Shown: positions 8,973 through 17,769 of the stretch, piece by piece | How positions within the stretch are numbered: position 1 is the first letter of the stretch | Layout of the letters: each line of letters begins with the position of its first letter | DNA from: an uncultured Oscillibacter sp. | Lineage (GTDB): Bacteria > Bacillota > Clostridia > Oscillospirales > Oscillospiraceae | Length of the DNA stretch: 64,000 nucleotides | Direction: 5' to 3' | Assembly (NCBI GenBank): GCA_900544615.1 | Contig: UQVS01000003.1 | Coordinates: 1 to 64,000, forward strand | Program-made: the position numbers and the translations under genes | Notes under the pieces: model-generated | The model's input: the letters and a program-made list of their open reading frames with translations, nothing else | Database searches by the model: none | Told to the model about the DNA's origin: nothing

Positions 8973-9659
8973 ATGGGACCGCTGATCTATTTTCTTGTCA
9001 GTCATATGCAGTTTTGGGCCGCGGCGGTCATTGCCTACTTCTGCGGCTGCTTCAACGGGGCCGTCATTGTTTCCAAGTACATTCTGCGGGATGATGTGCG
9101 GAACCACGGCAGTGGCAACGCGGGGCTGACTAATTTCTTCCGCACTTTCGGCGGACCGTTGACTTTCGTGGTGATCCTATGCGATGTTTTGAAAGCAGTT
9201 GCCGCGATTAAGATTTCTGTATGGCTCGGCGGATATTTTGATCCCCGGATTATGCCGGATACACCTATGGAAAATCAGGCCTTGCTTCTGGTTCTCTTCA
9301 AATACTGGGGAGGCCTTTTCTGCCTGCTGGGCCACATGTTCCCTTGTATGTTCCACTTTAAGGGAGGCAAGGGCATCCTTTCCGGCGGCACCATTGCGAT
9401 TATGATCGACTGGCGGGTAGCCGTGGTGGTCTGGGGTGGATTTCTGATTCTGACCCTTCTGACCCGCTATGTGTCTCTCGGCTCTCTCTGGGCCGGGGCC
9501 AGCTTCCCGTTTATCAGCTGGTTCTGCTATCCTGATCCCGTGATTGTTGTGCTGGCCTTTTTGCTGGGCGGGCTGGTGGTCTGGCAGCATCGGGCCAACA
9601 TCGGGCGCCTGCTGGCAGGCAACGAAAATAAACTCAGCTTTCACAAAAAGAAAGCGTAG
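8973..9659 (+). CDS. plsY: Acyl-phosphate:glycerol-3-phosphate acyltransferase PlsY
   Basis: A 228-residue polytopic membrane enzyme that acylates glycerol-3-phosphate in the first step of phospholipid synthesis. Family motifs are GSGNAGLTNFFR near residue 47 and FKGGKG near residue 129. It is slightly longer than the common ~200 residues, with a ~20-residue insertion between the first two motifs. Its substrate comes from GpsA, encoded 9 bases downstream. Confidence 0.93.
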   Translation: MGPLIYFLVSHMQFWAAAVIAYFCGCFNGAVIVSKYILRDDVRNHGSGNAGLTNFFRTFGGPLTFVVILCDVLKAVAAIKISVWLGGYFDPRIMPDTPMENQALLLVLFKYWGGLFCLLGHMFPCMFHFKGGKGILSGGTIAIMIDWRVAVVVWGGFLILTLLTRYVSLGSLWAGASFPFISWFCYPDPVIVVLAFLLGGLVVWQHRANIGRLLAGNENKLSFHKKKA

Positions 9660-9668
9660 GAGGAGAAC

Positions 9669-10673
9669 ATGAAATCAGTTGTAGTCGGCAGCGGCGGCTG
9701 GGGAACAGCCCTGAGCATGGTACTCTGCGACAACGGGCATGATGTAACTCTGTGGTCTCACGATCCCGCCAAAGCCGCGCAAATGGCCGCGGTCCGCGAA
9801 AACTCCAAGCTGAAAGGCGTCCGGCTGCCGGACAGCCTGAAAATCAGCGGTGATCTGGACTGCCTGAAGGGCGCGGAGCTGGTGATCTCCGCCACGCCGT
9901 CCTTCGCAGTGCGGGAGACGGGGAAGAAAATTGCTCCCTATCTGACACCGGAGACCGTTCTGGTCAGTGTTTCCAAGGGCATCGAGCGGGATACGAACCT
10001 CCGCATGAGCCAGATTTTGACGGAAGCCATCGGAAATATCTGTAAAGTAGCTGCCCTTTCCGGGCCTTCCCACGCAGAGGAAGTAAGCATCCGGATGCCC
10101 ACTGGCTGCGTGTCCGCCTGCCCGGATCTGAAAGTGGCCCGGCTGGTACAGGACGCTTTCATGAACGACTATTTCCGGGTCTATACCAGCGAGGACATCG
10201 TGGGCGTGGAGCTGTCCGCCGCCATGAAAAACGTAGTGGCTCTGGCCTGCGGCGTGTGCGACGGCATGGGTTATCAGGACAATACAAAGGCTTTACTGAT
10301 GACCCGCGCCATGGCGGAACTGACGCGCCTTGGCGAAAAGCTGGGCGGCACCCGGCAGACCTTCGGCGGTCTGGCAGGCATGGGCGATCTGATCGTCACC
10401 TGCACCTCCATGCACTCCCGAAACCGCCGTGCGGGTATCCTGATCGGACAGGGAAAGTCCGCGCAGGAAGCCATGGCGGAGATCGGCGCCGTGGTGGAGG
10501 GCTATTACGCAGCGGAAAGCATCCATCAGCTGGCAGAGCGTGAACAGGTGGAAATGCCCATCTGCCGCAGCATTTACGAAGTCCTGTACCACGGTATGGC
10601 GGTGCAGGATGTGGTGAGCAGCCTCATGCGCCGGGCTAAAAAGGATGAGCTGACAGAAACCACCTGGCTGTAA
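9669..10673 (+). CDS. gpsA: Glycerol-3-phosphate dehydrogenase [NAD(P)+]
   Basis: A 334-residue cytosolic enzyme reducing dihydroxyacetone phosphate to sn-glycerol-3-phosphate. It has the N-terminal Rossmann motif GSGGWGTAL (residues 7-15), SVSKGIE, the catalytic lysine region AAMKNVVALACG, and GLAGMGDLIVTC. It supplies PlsY and closes the der-plsY-gpsA operon before a strong hairpin. Confidence 0.96.
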   Translation: MKSVVVGSGGWGTALSMVLCDNGHDVTLWSHDPAKAAQMAAVRENSKLKGVRLPDSLKISGDLDCLKGAELVISATPSFAVRETGKKIAPYLTPETVLVSVSKGIERDTNLRMSQILTEAIGNICKVAALSGPSHAEEVSIRMPTGCVSACPDLKVARLVQDAFMNDYFRVYTSEDIVGVELSAAMKNVVALACGVCDGMGYQDNTKALLMTRAMAELTRLGEKLGGTRQTFGGLAGMGDLIVTCTSMHSRNRRAGILIGQGKSAQEAMAEIGAVVEGYYAAESIHQLAEREQVEMPICRSIYEVLYHGMAVQDVVSSLMRRAKKDELTETTWL

Positions 10674-10681
10674 TATGAAAC

Positions 10682-10713
10682 AAAAAAGTACGCACCATGG
10701 TGCGTACTTTTTT
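10682..10713. terminator. Bidirectional terminator between gpsA and the DUF4364 gene
   Basis: A 20-base perfect palindrome (GTACGCACCATGGTGCGTAC, 10688-10707) flanked by six A and six T, so it can terminate both convergent genes. Confidence 0.92.
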
Positions 10714-10718
10714 CGTCG

Positions 10719-11264
10719 TCAGGAATCTTCCTCGTCATTTCGATTCAGAAGCAGATCGATGATCTCGCTGTACAGCTTTTCCGGCGCTTTTCGAAACCGG
10801 GCAGCCAGAATTTTCCCCATATCCTCCCGCGGAACCATCAGCTTCAGATCCATGACGTTTCCCATATCGTCATCCAGAGAAAGGGAAACGGTGTAGGTGC
10901 CGTTTGAACGTGGCTCTGTAAAGCTTTTCACCTGATTTTTCCGCCGCAAAGCCCGGTTGCAGACAGACAAATTCTTGTCACACCGCAGGCGGACGGAGTA
11001 GGGGAGACTGGTCTCGCAAATCTCGCTGTTGCGCCGTCCCTTATCCGTAATAGCGTACAGGCCGCTCAACTCGTCCAGCGTCAGATGCCCTGTTTTTACA
11101 AGATCTGCCAGACATTCGGAAAAATCAAAATAATCAATGGCATCGTCACACAGCGTCAAATCCAGCAGTGTGTCAAATGGAACCGGCTCAATGACCCGTG
11201 CAGCAATATATAAAATCAAAAATTTGATTTCCAGTTTGTCGTGGATAAATCCGCGTCCGGTCAT
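10719..11264 (-). CDS. DUF4364 family protein
   Basis: A 181-residue cytoplasmic protein. An N-terminal winged-helix-like region (LEIKFLILYIAARV, then a small ALVKTGHLTLDE-type wing with YAITDKGRRN) suggests DNA binding, as proposed for DUF4364. The reading frame is open back to 11480, but the ATG at 11264 is preceded by AAAGGAGCT and starts the conserved region. Function unknown; a transcriptional regulator is the likeliest guess. Confidence 0.75.
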   Translation of the reverse strand: MTGRGFIHDKLEIKFLILYIAARVIEPVPFDTLLDLTLCDDAIDYFDFSECLADLVKTGHLTLDELSGLYAITDKGRRNSEICETSLPYSVRLRCDKNLSVCNRALRRKNQVKSFTEPRSNGTYTVSLSLDDDMGNVMDLKLMVPREDMGKILAARFRKAPEKLYSEIIDLLLNRNDEEDS

Positions 11265-11358
11265 GATGATAGCTCCTTTGATAACTTTATTTATATCAGT
11301 ATACCCCAGACGGCCGGGAATGTACAGACAGAAAATCGTCGAAATCTGATGTTTTTTC

Positions 11359-11387
11359 TTGACGGAATCAGAGGGACTTGATAGTAT
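11359..11387 (+). promoter_or_regulatory. Promoter for the DUF3048 lipoprotein gene
   Basis: TTGACG (11359-11364), a 17-base spacer and TAGTAT (11382-11387), 33 bases before the GTG start. Confidence 0.65.
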
Positions 11388-11420
11388 GTAGTTAACATAA
11401 TATGAAAGGGCGGAGCTGCT

Positions 11421-12506
11421 GTGAAAAAGAGAGAACTGGCGCTGCTTTTGACGCTGCTGTGTCTTACCGGCTGCGGCCAAAAAGAGGAACCGGCATCGAA
11501 GATAGAGGAGTCGGAGCCTATCCCGGTGGAAGAACCTGCGCCGGAGCCGGAACCCATCCCGGAACCGATCGGCCCTGCGGGGATCAATCCCTTAACGGGA
11601 CTTCCTATGGAGCCGGAGTATGAGCAGAACCGCCCTGTAGCGGTCATGCTGAACAATCTGAAAAAGGCGCAGCCCCAGCTGGGCGTTTCCATGGCGGATA
11701 TCATCTATGAAGTGCCTGCCGAGGGCGGCATTACCCGGATGCTGGGGGTGTATCAGACATTGGATGGCGTCGGAAACTTAGGGAGTATCCGTTCCGCCCG
11801 CCCCTATTACATTGAACTGGCTATGGGACATGACGCCCTATATGTCCACGCTGGCGGCAGCCCGGAGGCGTATCAGGATCTCAAGAGCTGGAAGGTTGAT
11901 TACATCGACGGCGTTAATGGCTCAGCCAGCCAGAGTGCTGTGTTCTGGCGGGATCCGGAGCGGAAGAAGAACAAGGGCTATGAGCACAGCCTGCTGGCTT
12001 CCGGCGAAACGATCCAGAGCTTCTGGGACAACAGCAAATATCCAAAGACACATCAGGACGATTACAGCTATCCGCAGACGTTCACGGATGATCCGCTGAC
12101 GGGCGGCACAGCTGCGGAGCATATCAAGCTTTATTACACCAGCTATAAGACTGGCCTGTTCGATTATGACGCCGAAACAGGGAAGTATCTGGTCAGCCAA
12201 TATCAGGCTCCCTATGTGGACGGCAACACCGGCGAACAGGTGGGCGTTACGAATCTGCTGATTCTGGAAACAAGCATTTCCGCCATTTCCGGCGATACGG
12301 CGGGACGGCTGAAGGTCCGCACCACCGGCGAAGGGGAGGGGACGCTCTACCGCAGCGGTCAGTGCATCCCCATTCACTGGAGCCGCTCGAATCGGGACGT
12401 TCCTTTTTCCTATACTACATCAGACGGCCAGCCTCTTGCACTGGGCCGCGGAAACAGCTATGTCTGTCTTATCAACCCCGGATCCAGCCGGGTGGAACTT
12501 TCGTAA
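11421..12506 (+). CDS. DUF3048 (YerB-like) lipoprotein
   Basis: A 361-residue exported lipoprotein. The signal MKKRELALLLTLLCLTGCG has its lipobox Cys near residue 18, followed by an acidic Pro/Glu-rich linker of ~35 residues. The DUF3048 body contains NPLTGLPM, RPVAVMLNNLKKAQPQLG, SADIIYEVPAEGGITR-like text and GSIRSARPYY. The start is GTG, 6 bases after GGAG. YerB-type proteins are of uncertain function, possibly cell-wall linked. Confidence 0.85.
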   Translation: MKKRELALLLTLLCLTGCGQKEEPASKIEESEPIPVEEPAPEPEPIPEPIGPAGINPLTGLPMEPEYEQNRPVAVMLNNLKKAQPQLGVSMADIIYEVPAEGGITRMLGVYQTLDGVGNLGSIRSARPYYIELAMGHDALYVHAGGSPEAYQDLKSWKVDYIDGVNGSASQSAVFWRDPERKKNKGYEHSLLASGETIQSFWDNSKYPKTHQDDYSYPQTFTDDPLTGGTAAEHIKLYYTSYKTGLFDYDAETGKYLVSQYQAPYVDGNTGEQVGVTNLLILETSISAISGDTAGRLKVRTTGEGEGTLYRSGQCIPIHWSRSNRDVPFSYTTSDGQPLALGRGNSYVCLINPGSSRVELS

Positions 12507-12514
12507 AATAAAGG

Positions 12515-12545
12515 AGTCCGAAGGCCAACGCCTTCGGACTCTTTT
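12515..12545. terminator. Bidirectional terminator
   Basis: AGTCCGAAGG (12515-12524) pairs with CCTTCGGACT (12531-12540). A CTTTT tail follows on the plus strand and CCTTTATTTT on the minus strand, serving two convergent genes. Confidence 0.85.
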
Positions 12546-12551
12546 ACGCAT

Positions 12552-13571
12552 TTATTCGTTTGTACCAGCTTTTTTAGATGCTTTGACGCGGGACAGGGGA
12601 TTGGCCTTGGCGGCGACCCGCAGTGCTTCATTATCAATGTGGGTATAGATCTCAGTCGTGTTCAGGTGATCGTGGCCCAGAACTTCCTGCACAGCCCGGA
12701 CATCCACGCCGTTTTGCAGCATTAGCGTAGCCGCTGTGTGCCGGAGTTTGTGAGAGGAGTACTCGCTGGCGTCAAGTCCGGCCTCCGCAAGCCGCTTCTT
12801 CACCATAGCGTGAACGGTGGAGCGGCTGACCCGCTCGTTCTGCGCTGACAGAAACAGCGCATTGGCATCCCGGCCGGTTATAGGCCGCCGTACCGACAGA
12901 TACCGTTTAATGGCGTCCTGACAGGCATCGTTCAGGTAGAGGATTCGAACCTTGTTGCCTTTGCCCAGAACCCGCAGCGTTTCGCCCTGAATATCCTGTA
13001 GATTCAGTCCCACCAACTCGGAAATCCGCAGGCCGCAGTTAAGGAAAAGGGTCAGAATGGCGTAATCCCGCTCCTGATTCTTGCCGTCCACCGCGTTCAA
13101 GAGGTCCAGGCTTTCATCTAAAGTCAGATATTTGGGCAGCGTTTTTTTCAGTTTGGGCGAATCCAGATCTTTGACAGGATTTTCACGAAGCTGGTGTGTT
13201 TTGTTCGTCAAATAGCCATAAAATGAGCGAATTGTGGCGATTTTTCGCGCACGTGATGCAGCGTTTAAACCGTAATTGGAATTCCGGCTGTTTTGAAAAC
13301 GCACGCGATCCCGGCTGAGATAGGTCATATAGCCGTAAATATCCGTCAGCGTGATACTGGCTACAAAATTCAGATCAACATCCAGAATACTGATTTCGTC
13401 TAACGATTTTCCGGAAAGTGCAGGATTCCGAATCTGCTTCATGTAACGGAAGAAATTTCGCAAGTCCAGATAATATTCATCTACAGTCCGCTTGGAATGT
13501 GCTTTAATGGTTTCGTGGTAAGCAAGAAAATCCCGCAGGATTGGCGGTGCGTCAGTTCGATAGTCATTCAT
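12552..13571 (-). CDS. Xer-type tyrosine recombinase
   Basis: A 339-residue site-specific tyrosine recombinase. The N-terminal SAM-like DNA-binding domain covers about residues 1-120. The catalytic domain shows NCGLRISELVGL (first Arg), HKLRHTAATLML (H-x-x-R) and LGHDHLNTTEIYTHI (final His and the Tyr nucleophile). The frame is open upstream to a TTG, but the ATG at 13571 gives a Xer-like N-terminus; no good ribosome binding site is visible. A second Xer gene (xerD) lies at 23.8 kb, so this may be its XerC partner or a stand-alone recombinase. Confidence 0.88.
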   Translation of the reverse strand: MNDYRTDAPPILRDFLAYHETIKAHSKRTVDEYYLDLRNFFRYMKQIRNPALSGKSLDEISILDVDLNFVASITLTDIYGYMTYLSRDRVRFQNSRNSNYGLNAASRARKIATIRSFYGYLTNKTHQLRENPVKDLDSPKLKKTLPKYLTLDESLDLLNAVDGKNQERDYAILTLFLNCGLRISELVGLNLQDIQGETLRVLGKGNKVRILYLNDACQDAIKRYLSVRRPITGRDANALFLSAQNERVSRSTVHAMVKKRLAEAGLDASEYSSHKLRHTAATLMLQNGVDVRAVQEVLGHDHLNTTEIYTHIDNEALRVAAKANPLSRVKASKKAGTNE

Positions 13572-13705
13572 AATTTTATAATCCGTGTCATTCTTATTGA
13601 TGTTGTGTGAGTAAAGTGCGTTTGGATGCAGGCGGGATTGGGATCTGTACAGAAGCGTCTGCATGGAGCTTATTCGGGAAAATACGGCATTTTGACTCCC
13701 CCCCA

Positions 13706-13735
13706 AATTGAACAAAATTTTTATTTTGTTCAATT
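13706..13735. repeat. Perfect 13-bp inverted repeat upstream of the Xer gene
   Basis: AATTGAACAAAAT (13706-13718) and ATTTTGTTCAATT (13723-13735) are exact inverse copies around TTTT, 135 bases upstream of the recombinase start. It could be an operator, a hairpin or a Xer-type recombination site (11-bp arms, short spacer). The rest of the 410-base gap 13572-13981 shows no gene. Confidence 0.6.
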
Positions 13736-13981
13736 ATATGACCGTCAGAAAATAGAGACCGCCGGCTCTCCCCTAAAAGCCCTGATCCAAAAAAGTAAAC
13801 TCTGTTTTTTGTATATCAAATTTCCACTGAGAAGTCAATTCAAAATCTGTTTGCATCTGATTGAAAGCGGGCAGCAAGACAACCTGTAACGCGCTAACCC
13901 CGAAACCGCCAGAATAGATTTTCGGACAGTTCCGGGGTCATGAGCCGATAGTCCACCAGCTTCTGATGACTGTAGTTCTTC

Positions 13982-15007
13982 TCAGTGAAGGAACATGGCG
14001 TCACCGAAGCTGAAGAAACGGTATTTTTCCCGCACAGCCTCGTTATAAGCGGCCAGAATGTGTTCCCGTCCGGCAAAGGCGGATACCAGCATAATCAGCG
14101 TACTCTCCGGCAGATGAAAATTGGTCACCAGCCCATCCATCACCTTGAAGCGGTAGCCGGGATAGATGTAGATGCTGGTCCAGCCGGCCTTGGCTTCCAT
14201 ATGGCCGTCCTCCCCTGCCCAGGATTCCAACGTCCGGCAGGACGTGGTTCCCACGCAGATGCAGCGACCGCCATTGGCTTTGGTGCGGTTGATGAGATCC
14301 GCCGTTTCCTGAGAAATCACGCAGTATTCGCTGTGCATTTCATGATCGGTGATTTCATCTTCTTTCACCGGGCGGAACGTTCCAAGGCCCACATGCAGCG
14401 TCACATAGCCGATGTTCACGCCCTTGGCCTGAATTTTCTCCAGCAGCTCCGGTGTGAAGTGCAGGCCTGCCGTGGGGGCCGCCGCGCTGCCCAGTACCTT
14501 GGAATAGACCGTCTGATACCGTTCCTGATCCTGCAATTCCTCCTTGATATAAGGCGGCAGGGGCATCTTCCCCAGATGTTCCAGAACCTCCAGAAAAATG
14601 CCGTCGTAATCAAAGCGCACCAGACGGTTGCCGTCCGGCAGAACCTTGGTGACCTCAGCCGTCAGTTCCCCATTGCCGAAGGAGAGCTTAGCCCCCTCCC
14701 GCATATGCCGGCCGGGACGCACCAGACATTCCCATGTTTTCTCTCCCCGGTCGATGAGCAGCAGCACCTCACAGGCGCCGCCTCCCGGCAGCCGCTGTCC
14801 CAGAAGGCGGGCAGGCAGCACGCGGGAATCGTTCAGGATCAGACAGTCGCCGGGATTCAGAAAGTCCGGCAGCTCATAAAAATGGTGATGCTCCCACGCG
14901 CCGGTATGCCGGTCCAGCGTCATGAGCCGGGAACTGTCCCGCCGCTCCAGCGGCGTTTGGGCAATCAGCTCCTGGGGCAGATCGTAATTGAAATCGCTTG
15001 TTTTCAT
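13982..15007 (-). CDS. queA: S-adenosylmethionine:tRNA ribosyltransferase-isomerase QueA
   Basis: A 341-residue enzyme that moves the ribosyl part of SAM to preQ1 in tRNA, forming epoxyqueuosine. The N-terminus (DFNYDLPQELIAQTPLERRDSSRLM) and the motifs AAPTAGLHFTPELL, TLHVGLGTFRPV and the C-terminal NFHLPESTLIMLVSAFAG are diagnostic. It acts after Tgt, encoded at 26.6 kb. It lies 9 bases after the SpoIID gene on the same strand, so the two may be co-transcribed. Confidence 0.96.
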   Translation of the reverse strand: MKTSDFNYDLPQELIAQTPLERRDSSRLMTLDRHTGAWEHHHFYELPDFLNPGDCLILNDSRVLPARLLGQRLPGGGACEVLLLIDRGEKTWECLVRPGRHMREGAKLSFGNGELTAEVTKVLPDGNRLVRFDYDGIFLEVLEHLGKMPLPPYIKEELQDQERYQTVYSKVLGSAAAPTAGLHFTPELLEKIQAKGVNIGYVTLHVGLGTFRPVKEDEITDHEMHSEYCVISQETADLINRTKANGGRCICVGTTSCRTLESWAGEDGHMEAKAGWTSIYIYPGYRFKVMDGLVTNFHLPESTLIMLVSAFAGREHILAAYNEAVREKYRFFSFGDAMFLH

Positions 15008-15016
15008 AGGATGACC

Positions 15017-16396
15017 TCACTTGATGGTAATATCGGTATAATAGAATTCCAGAATTTCGTCATAGGTATAGCCCAGTTCCGCCATGGCCTTGGCTCCGTA
15101 CTGGCTCATACCCAGATTGTGTCCGCTGCCGCTGCCGGTAATGGTGAATGTGCCGCTTGTAGAAGATGCCGTCTGTCCGCCGCCGATCGTGGACGTGCCG
15201 GAGGCGGACAGCACCGATGCACTGCCGCTGCTCAGCACTGCGGTTTTCCCGCTGCCGCTGATCACGCTGACGCCGCTGAGGGAGCTGAGCCGGGTATCCC
15301 CGTCATTGACATAGATTCCGGCGGAGGACACTCCGCCGCCGTGAATGGTGAAGCGCTGGCTCTTGACGGACTTATTATAGGTGCTGGAATAGAAAATCGT
15401 GCGGCAGGTCTCCCCTCTCACCGTCACGCTGCCCCGGCTGCCCTCAAAGGTCACTTTACTGACGTTGCCCATAGGGGTGAACTCCGACACATAAACGTTT
15501 CTGACCGTGCCGATGTTGTACCCCTTCTGCTCCAGGATCCACGTCAGTTCCTCGGCGGTATAGGTCACGGACCAGTTGTAATTGGGAATGCTGGTCTGAG
15601 CCTCATACGGGTCTTTCTTTCCCACCAGATACGGGATGCCGCTGTTCCAAACGTTGGACGCATCCTCAGTGGCACCGCCGTTGGAAGCGCAGTATACCAC
15701 GGTGTCTGCGGGCTTGCCGTTGTAATAGATCATTTCCCCCGCAGTGTTGTCCACTGCACGATCTGTCAACTCCGTGGCCCGGTTGCGGCCATAGTACACC
15801 TGACAGTCCGTGCTGGCGCAGACGTCAAAGCCCAGCGACGGATGCCGGGTCTGGGCGGCGTAGGTGCGGGCGCATACTGCCTGTGCCTCCAGCGCCGCCA
15901 GCGGCCAGTCCTTGTCCATTTCGTAGGGAAGAACACCCTTGACATAATCTTCAAGATCCACCACGTTGATCACCGTCAGGGTCCCGTTGCTGTTGCAGCG
16001 GTATTCAAAGCCCCCTGCATATTTATAGCCCTTACACCATGTCTCCGTGTTCCGGCCTATAGGGCGGACGCCGAAGCAGTAGCCGTTGTCGCTGAACCGG
16101 TAAAGGACATCGCCGCTTTTCGTTTCCGTGACGGTCACGCCGTTGCCGGAACCGGAAGCCCGCATGGTGATGGTGGTTTCCTCCGTTTCGTCCAGATAAA
16201 CGAACTCCCGGTCCTCATCGTAATAACCGAATTCATACCCGGAGCCGACGGCATTTTCCAGATTGGCGGCTTCCAGCGCGGTAGATCCCCAGCGGATGCC
16301 CACCTTCAGCGTATCGTTTACCACGGCGGAAGCGGAAACTGCCGTCAGGCTGAACAAAGTGATGATAAAAAGAAAGGACAAAGCGTGCTTTTTCAT
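15017..16396 (-). CDS. SpoIID/LytB domain protein
   Basis: A 459-residue secreted protein. After a signal peptide (MKKHALSFLFIITLFSLTAVSASA), an N-terminal region with SPOR-like sequences precedes a SpoIID/LytB domain: DLEDYVKGVLPYEMDKDWPLAALEAQAVCARTYA, then CQVYYGR and the late GHNLGMSQYGAKAMAELG. The C-terminal part is interrupted by a Ser/Gly/Thr-rich stretch. ATG 16396 has GGGAGG upstream. SpoIID proteins cleave denuded glycan strands; a role in sporulation or wall remodelling is inferred. Confidence 0.85.
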   Translation of the reverse strand: MKKHALSFLFIITLFSLTAVSASAVVNDTLKVGIRWGSTALEAANLENAVGSGYEFGYYDEDREFVYLDETEETTITMRASGSGNGVTVTETKSGDVLYRFSDNGYCFGVRPIGRNTETWCKGYKYAGGFEYRCNSNGTLTVINVVDLEDYVKGVLPYEMDKDWPLAALEAQAVCARTYAAQTRHPSLGFDVCASTDCQVYYGRNRATELTDRAVDNTAGEMIYYNGKPADTVVYCASNGGATEDASNVWNSGIPYLVGKKDPYEAQTSIPNYNWSVTYTAEELTWILEQKGYNIGTVRNVYVSEFTPMGNVSKVTFEGSRGSVTVRGETCRTIFYSSTYNKSVKSQRFTIHGGGVSSAGIYVNDGDTRLSSLSGVSVISGSGKTAVLSSGSASVLSASGTSTIGGGQTASSTSGTFTITGSGSGHNLGMSQYGAKAMAELGYTYDEILEFYYTDITIK

Positions 16397-16574
16397 AAAA
16401 CCTCCCAATGGCGAATACCTTGACGATAGAGGAACATCGTGCTATCATGTAGACAAACGTCCGCCAGAGAAAAACACGCTCTGGGAACATTGAAATCAGT
16501 TTATTATAATACACATTGACCCCGGATTCAACTGGAATCGACGATTTTCAAGGGGGCTGAAGGAGGAATCTGTT

Positions 16575-17666
16575 ATGAAACAGTATAAGGTCGGCGTCAT
16601 CGGCGGCACGGGCATGGTGGGTCAGCGGTTTGTGACCCTGCTGGAAAATCACCCCTGGTTCCAGCTCACCGCCATTGCCGCCAGCGCCAAGAGCGCCGGG
16701 AAGCCTTATTGGGAAACCGTTGGTAGCCGCTGGGCGCTGGATGTTCCCTGCCCTGAGGAAGCAAAATCTCTGGTGGTGCTGGATGCTGAAGCGGATGCCG
16801 AGAAGCTGGCCGGTATGGTAGACTTCTGCTTCTGTGCTGTGAATATGAAGAAGGAAGAGATCCGCGCATTGGAGGAGAAATACGCCAAGCTGGAATGTCC
16901 CATTGTTTCCAACAACTCTGCAAACCGCTGGACGGACGACGTTCCCATGGTGGTGCCGGAGATCAACGCTGAGCATCTGGAGGTCATTGAGGCCCAGCGT
17001 ATGCGTCTTGGCACCAAACGGGGCTTCATTGCCGTCAAGAGCAACTGCTCTCTCCAGAGCTATGTGCCTGCCCTCCATCCCCTGCTGAAATACGGCCTGG
17101 AAAGCGCGCTGGTTTGCACCTATCAGGCCATTTCCGGCGCTGGTAAAACCTTCCAGCGCTGGCCGGAGATGGTGGATAACTGTATCCCCTACATCGGCGG
17201 CGAGGAGGAAAAGTCCGAGCAGGAGCCTCTGAAGCTGTGGGGCCACGTGGAAAACGGCAAAATCGTCAAGGCGGAAGGCCCTGCCATCACCGCCCAGTGC
17301 TTCCGTGTCGCCTGTCAGGACGGCCACATGGCCGCCGTGTTCATGAAGTTCAAGGAGGGTTGCAAGCCTTCTATTGAGCAGATCAAGGCCGATTGGGCTG
17401 CCTTCCGCGGCCCTGCACAGGAACTGGAGCTGCCCTCCGCCCCCAAGCAGTTCCTCCATTATTTTGAGGAGGAGAACCGTCCCCAGACCAAGCTGGATCG
17501 GATGCTGGAGCACGGCATGGCCATCTCTTTGGGCCGTCTGCGGGAGGATACCCAGTACGACTACAAGTTCGTGGGCCTGAGCCACAATACCCTTCGCGGC
17601 GCTGCCGGTGGCGCGGTCCTGCTGGCGGAATTGCTGTGCAAAAAAGGCTATATTCAGGCACTGTAA
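16575..17666 (+). CDS. asd: Aspartate-semialdehyde dehydrogenase
   Basis: A 363-residue NADP-dependent enzyme of the aspartate pathway (lysine, threonine, methionine, diaminopimelate). It has GGTGMVGQRFV (residues 9-19) and the catalytic cysteine in SNCSLQSYVPALHP. The long form and this motif match the archaeal/fungal-type subfamily rather than the classic E. coli type. The next gene, dapA, uses its product, but a hairpin separates the two. Confidence 0.93.
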   Translation: MKQYKVGVIGGTGMVGQRFVTLLENHPWFQLTAIAASAKSAGKPYWETVGSRWALDVPCPEEAKSLVVLDAEADAEKLAGMVDFCFCAVNMKKEEIRALEEKYAKLECPIVSNNSANRWTDDVPMVVPEINAEHLEVIEAQRMRLGTKRGFIAVKSNCSLQSYVPALHPLLKYGLESALVCTYQAISGAGKTFQRWPEMVDNCIPYIGGEEEKSEQEPLKLWGHVENGKIVKAEGPAITAQCFRVACQDGHMAAVFMKFKEGCKPSIEQIKADWAAFRGPAQELELPSAPKQFLHYFEEENRPQTKLDRMLEHGMAISLGRLREDTQYDYKFVGLSHNTLRGAAGGAVLLAELLCKKGYIQAL

Positions 17667-17709
17667 AGGAATACGGCTTTATAAGGGAAAATCAGGTCAT
17701 TGATGATAC

Positions 17710-17745
17710 AAAAGCGGATGCCGAATGAGGCGTCCGCTTTTTATT
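17710..17745 (+). terminator. Terminator or attenuating hairpin between asd and dapA
   Basis: AAAAGCGGATGCC (17710-17722) pairs with GGCGTCCGCTTTT (17729-17741) around GAATGA, with one G-U pair, followed by TATT. It may reduce read-through into dapA. Confidence 0.75.
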
Positions 17746-17769
17746 ATGGGAAAACGGGAGGTAATTGCT

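Noticed and set aside
13985..16423. Very long plus-strand open frame (over 800 codons) opposite queA and the SpoIID gene
   Set aside because: It mirrors two confidently identified minus-strand genes and has a His/Gly/Ala-rich composition typical of antisense frames in GC-rich DNA; no domain is recognisable.
17725..17769. Upstream ATG start for dapA
   Set aside because: It lies within the asd terminator hairpin and lacks a ribosome site, while GTG 17770 has one and begins the conserved sequence.
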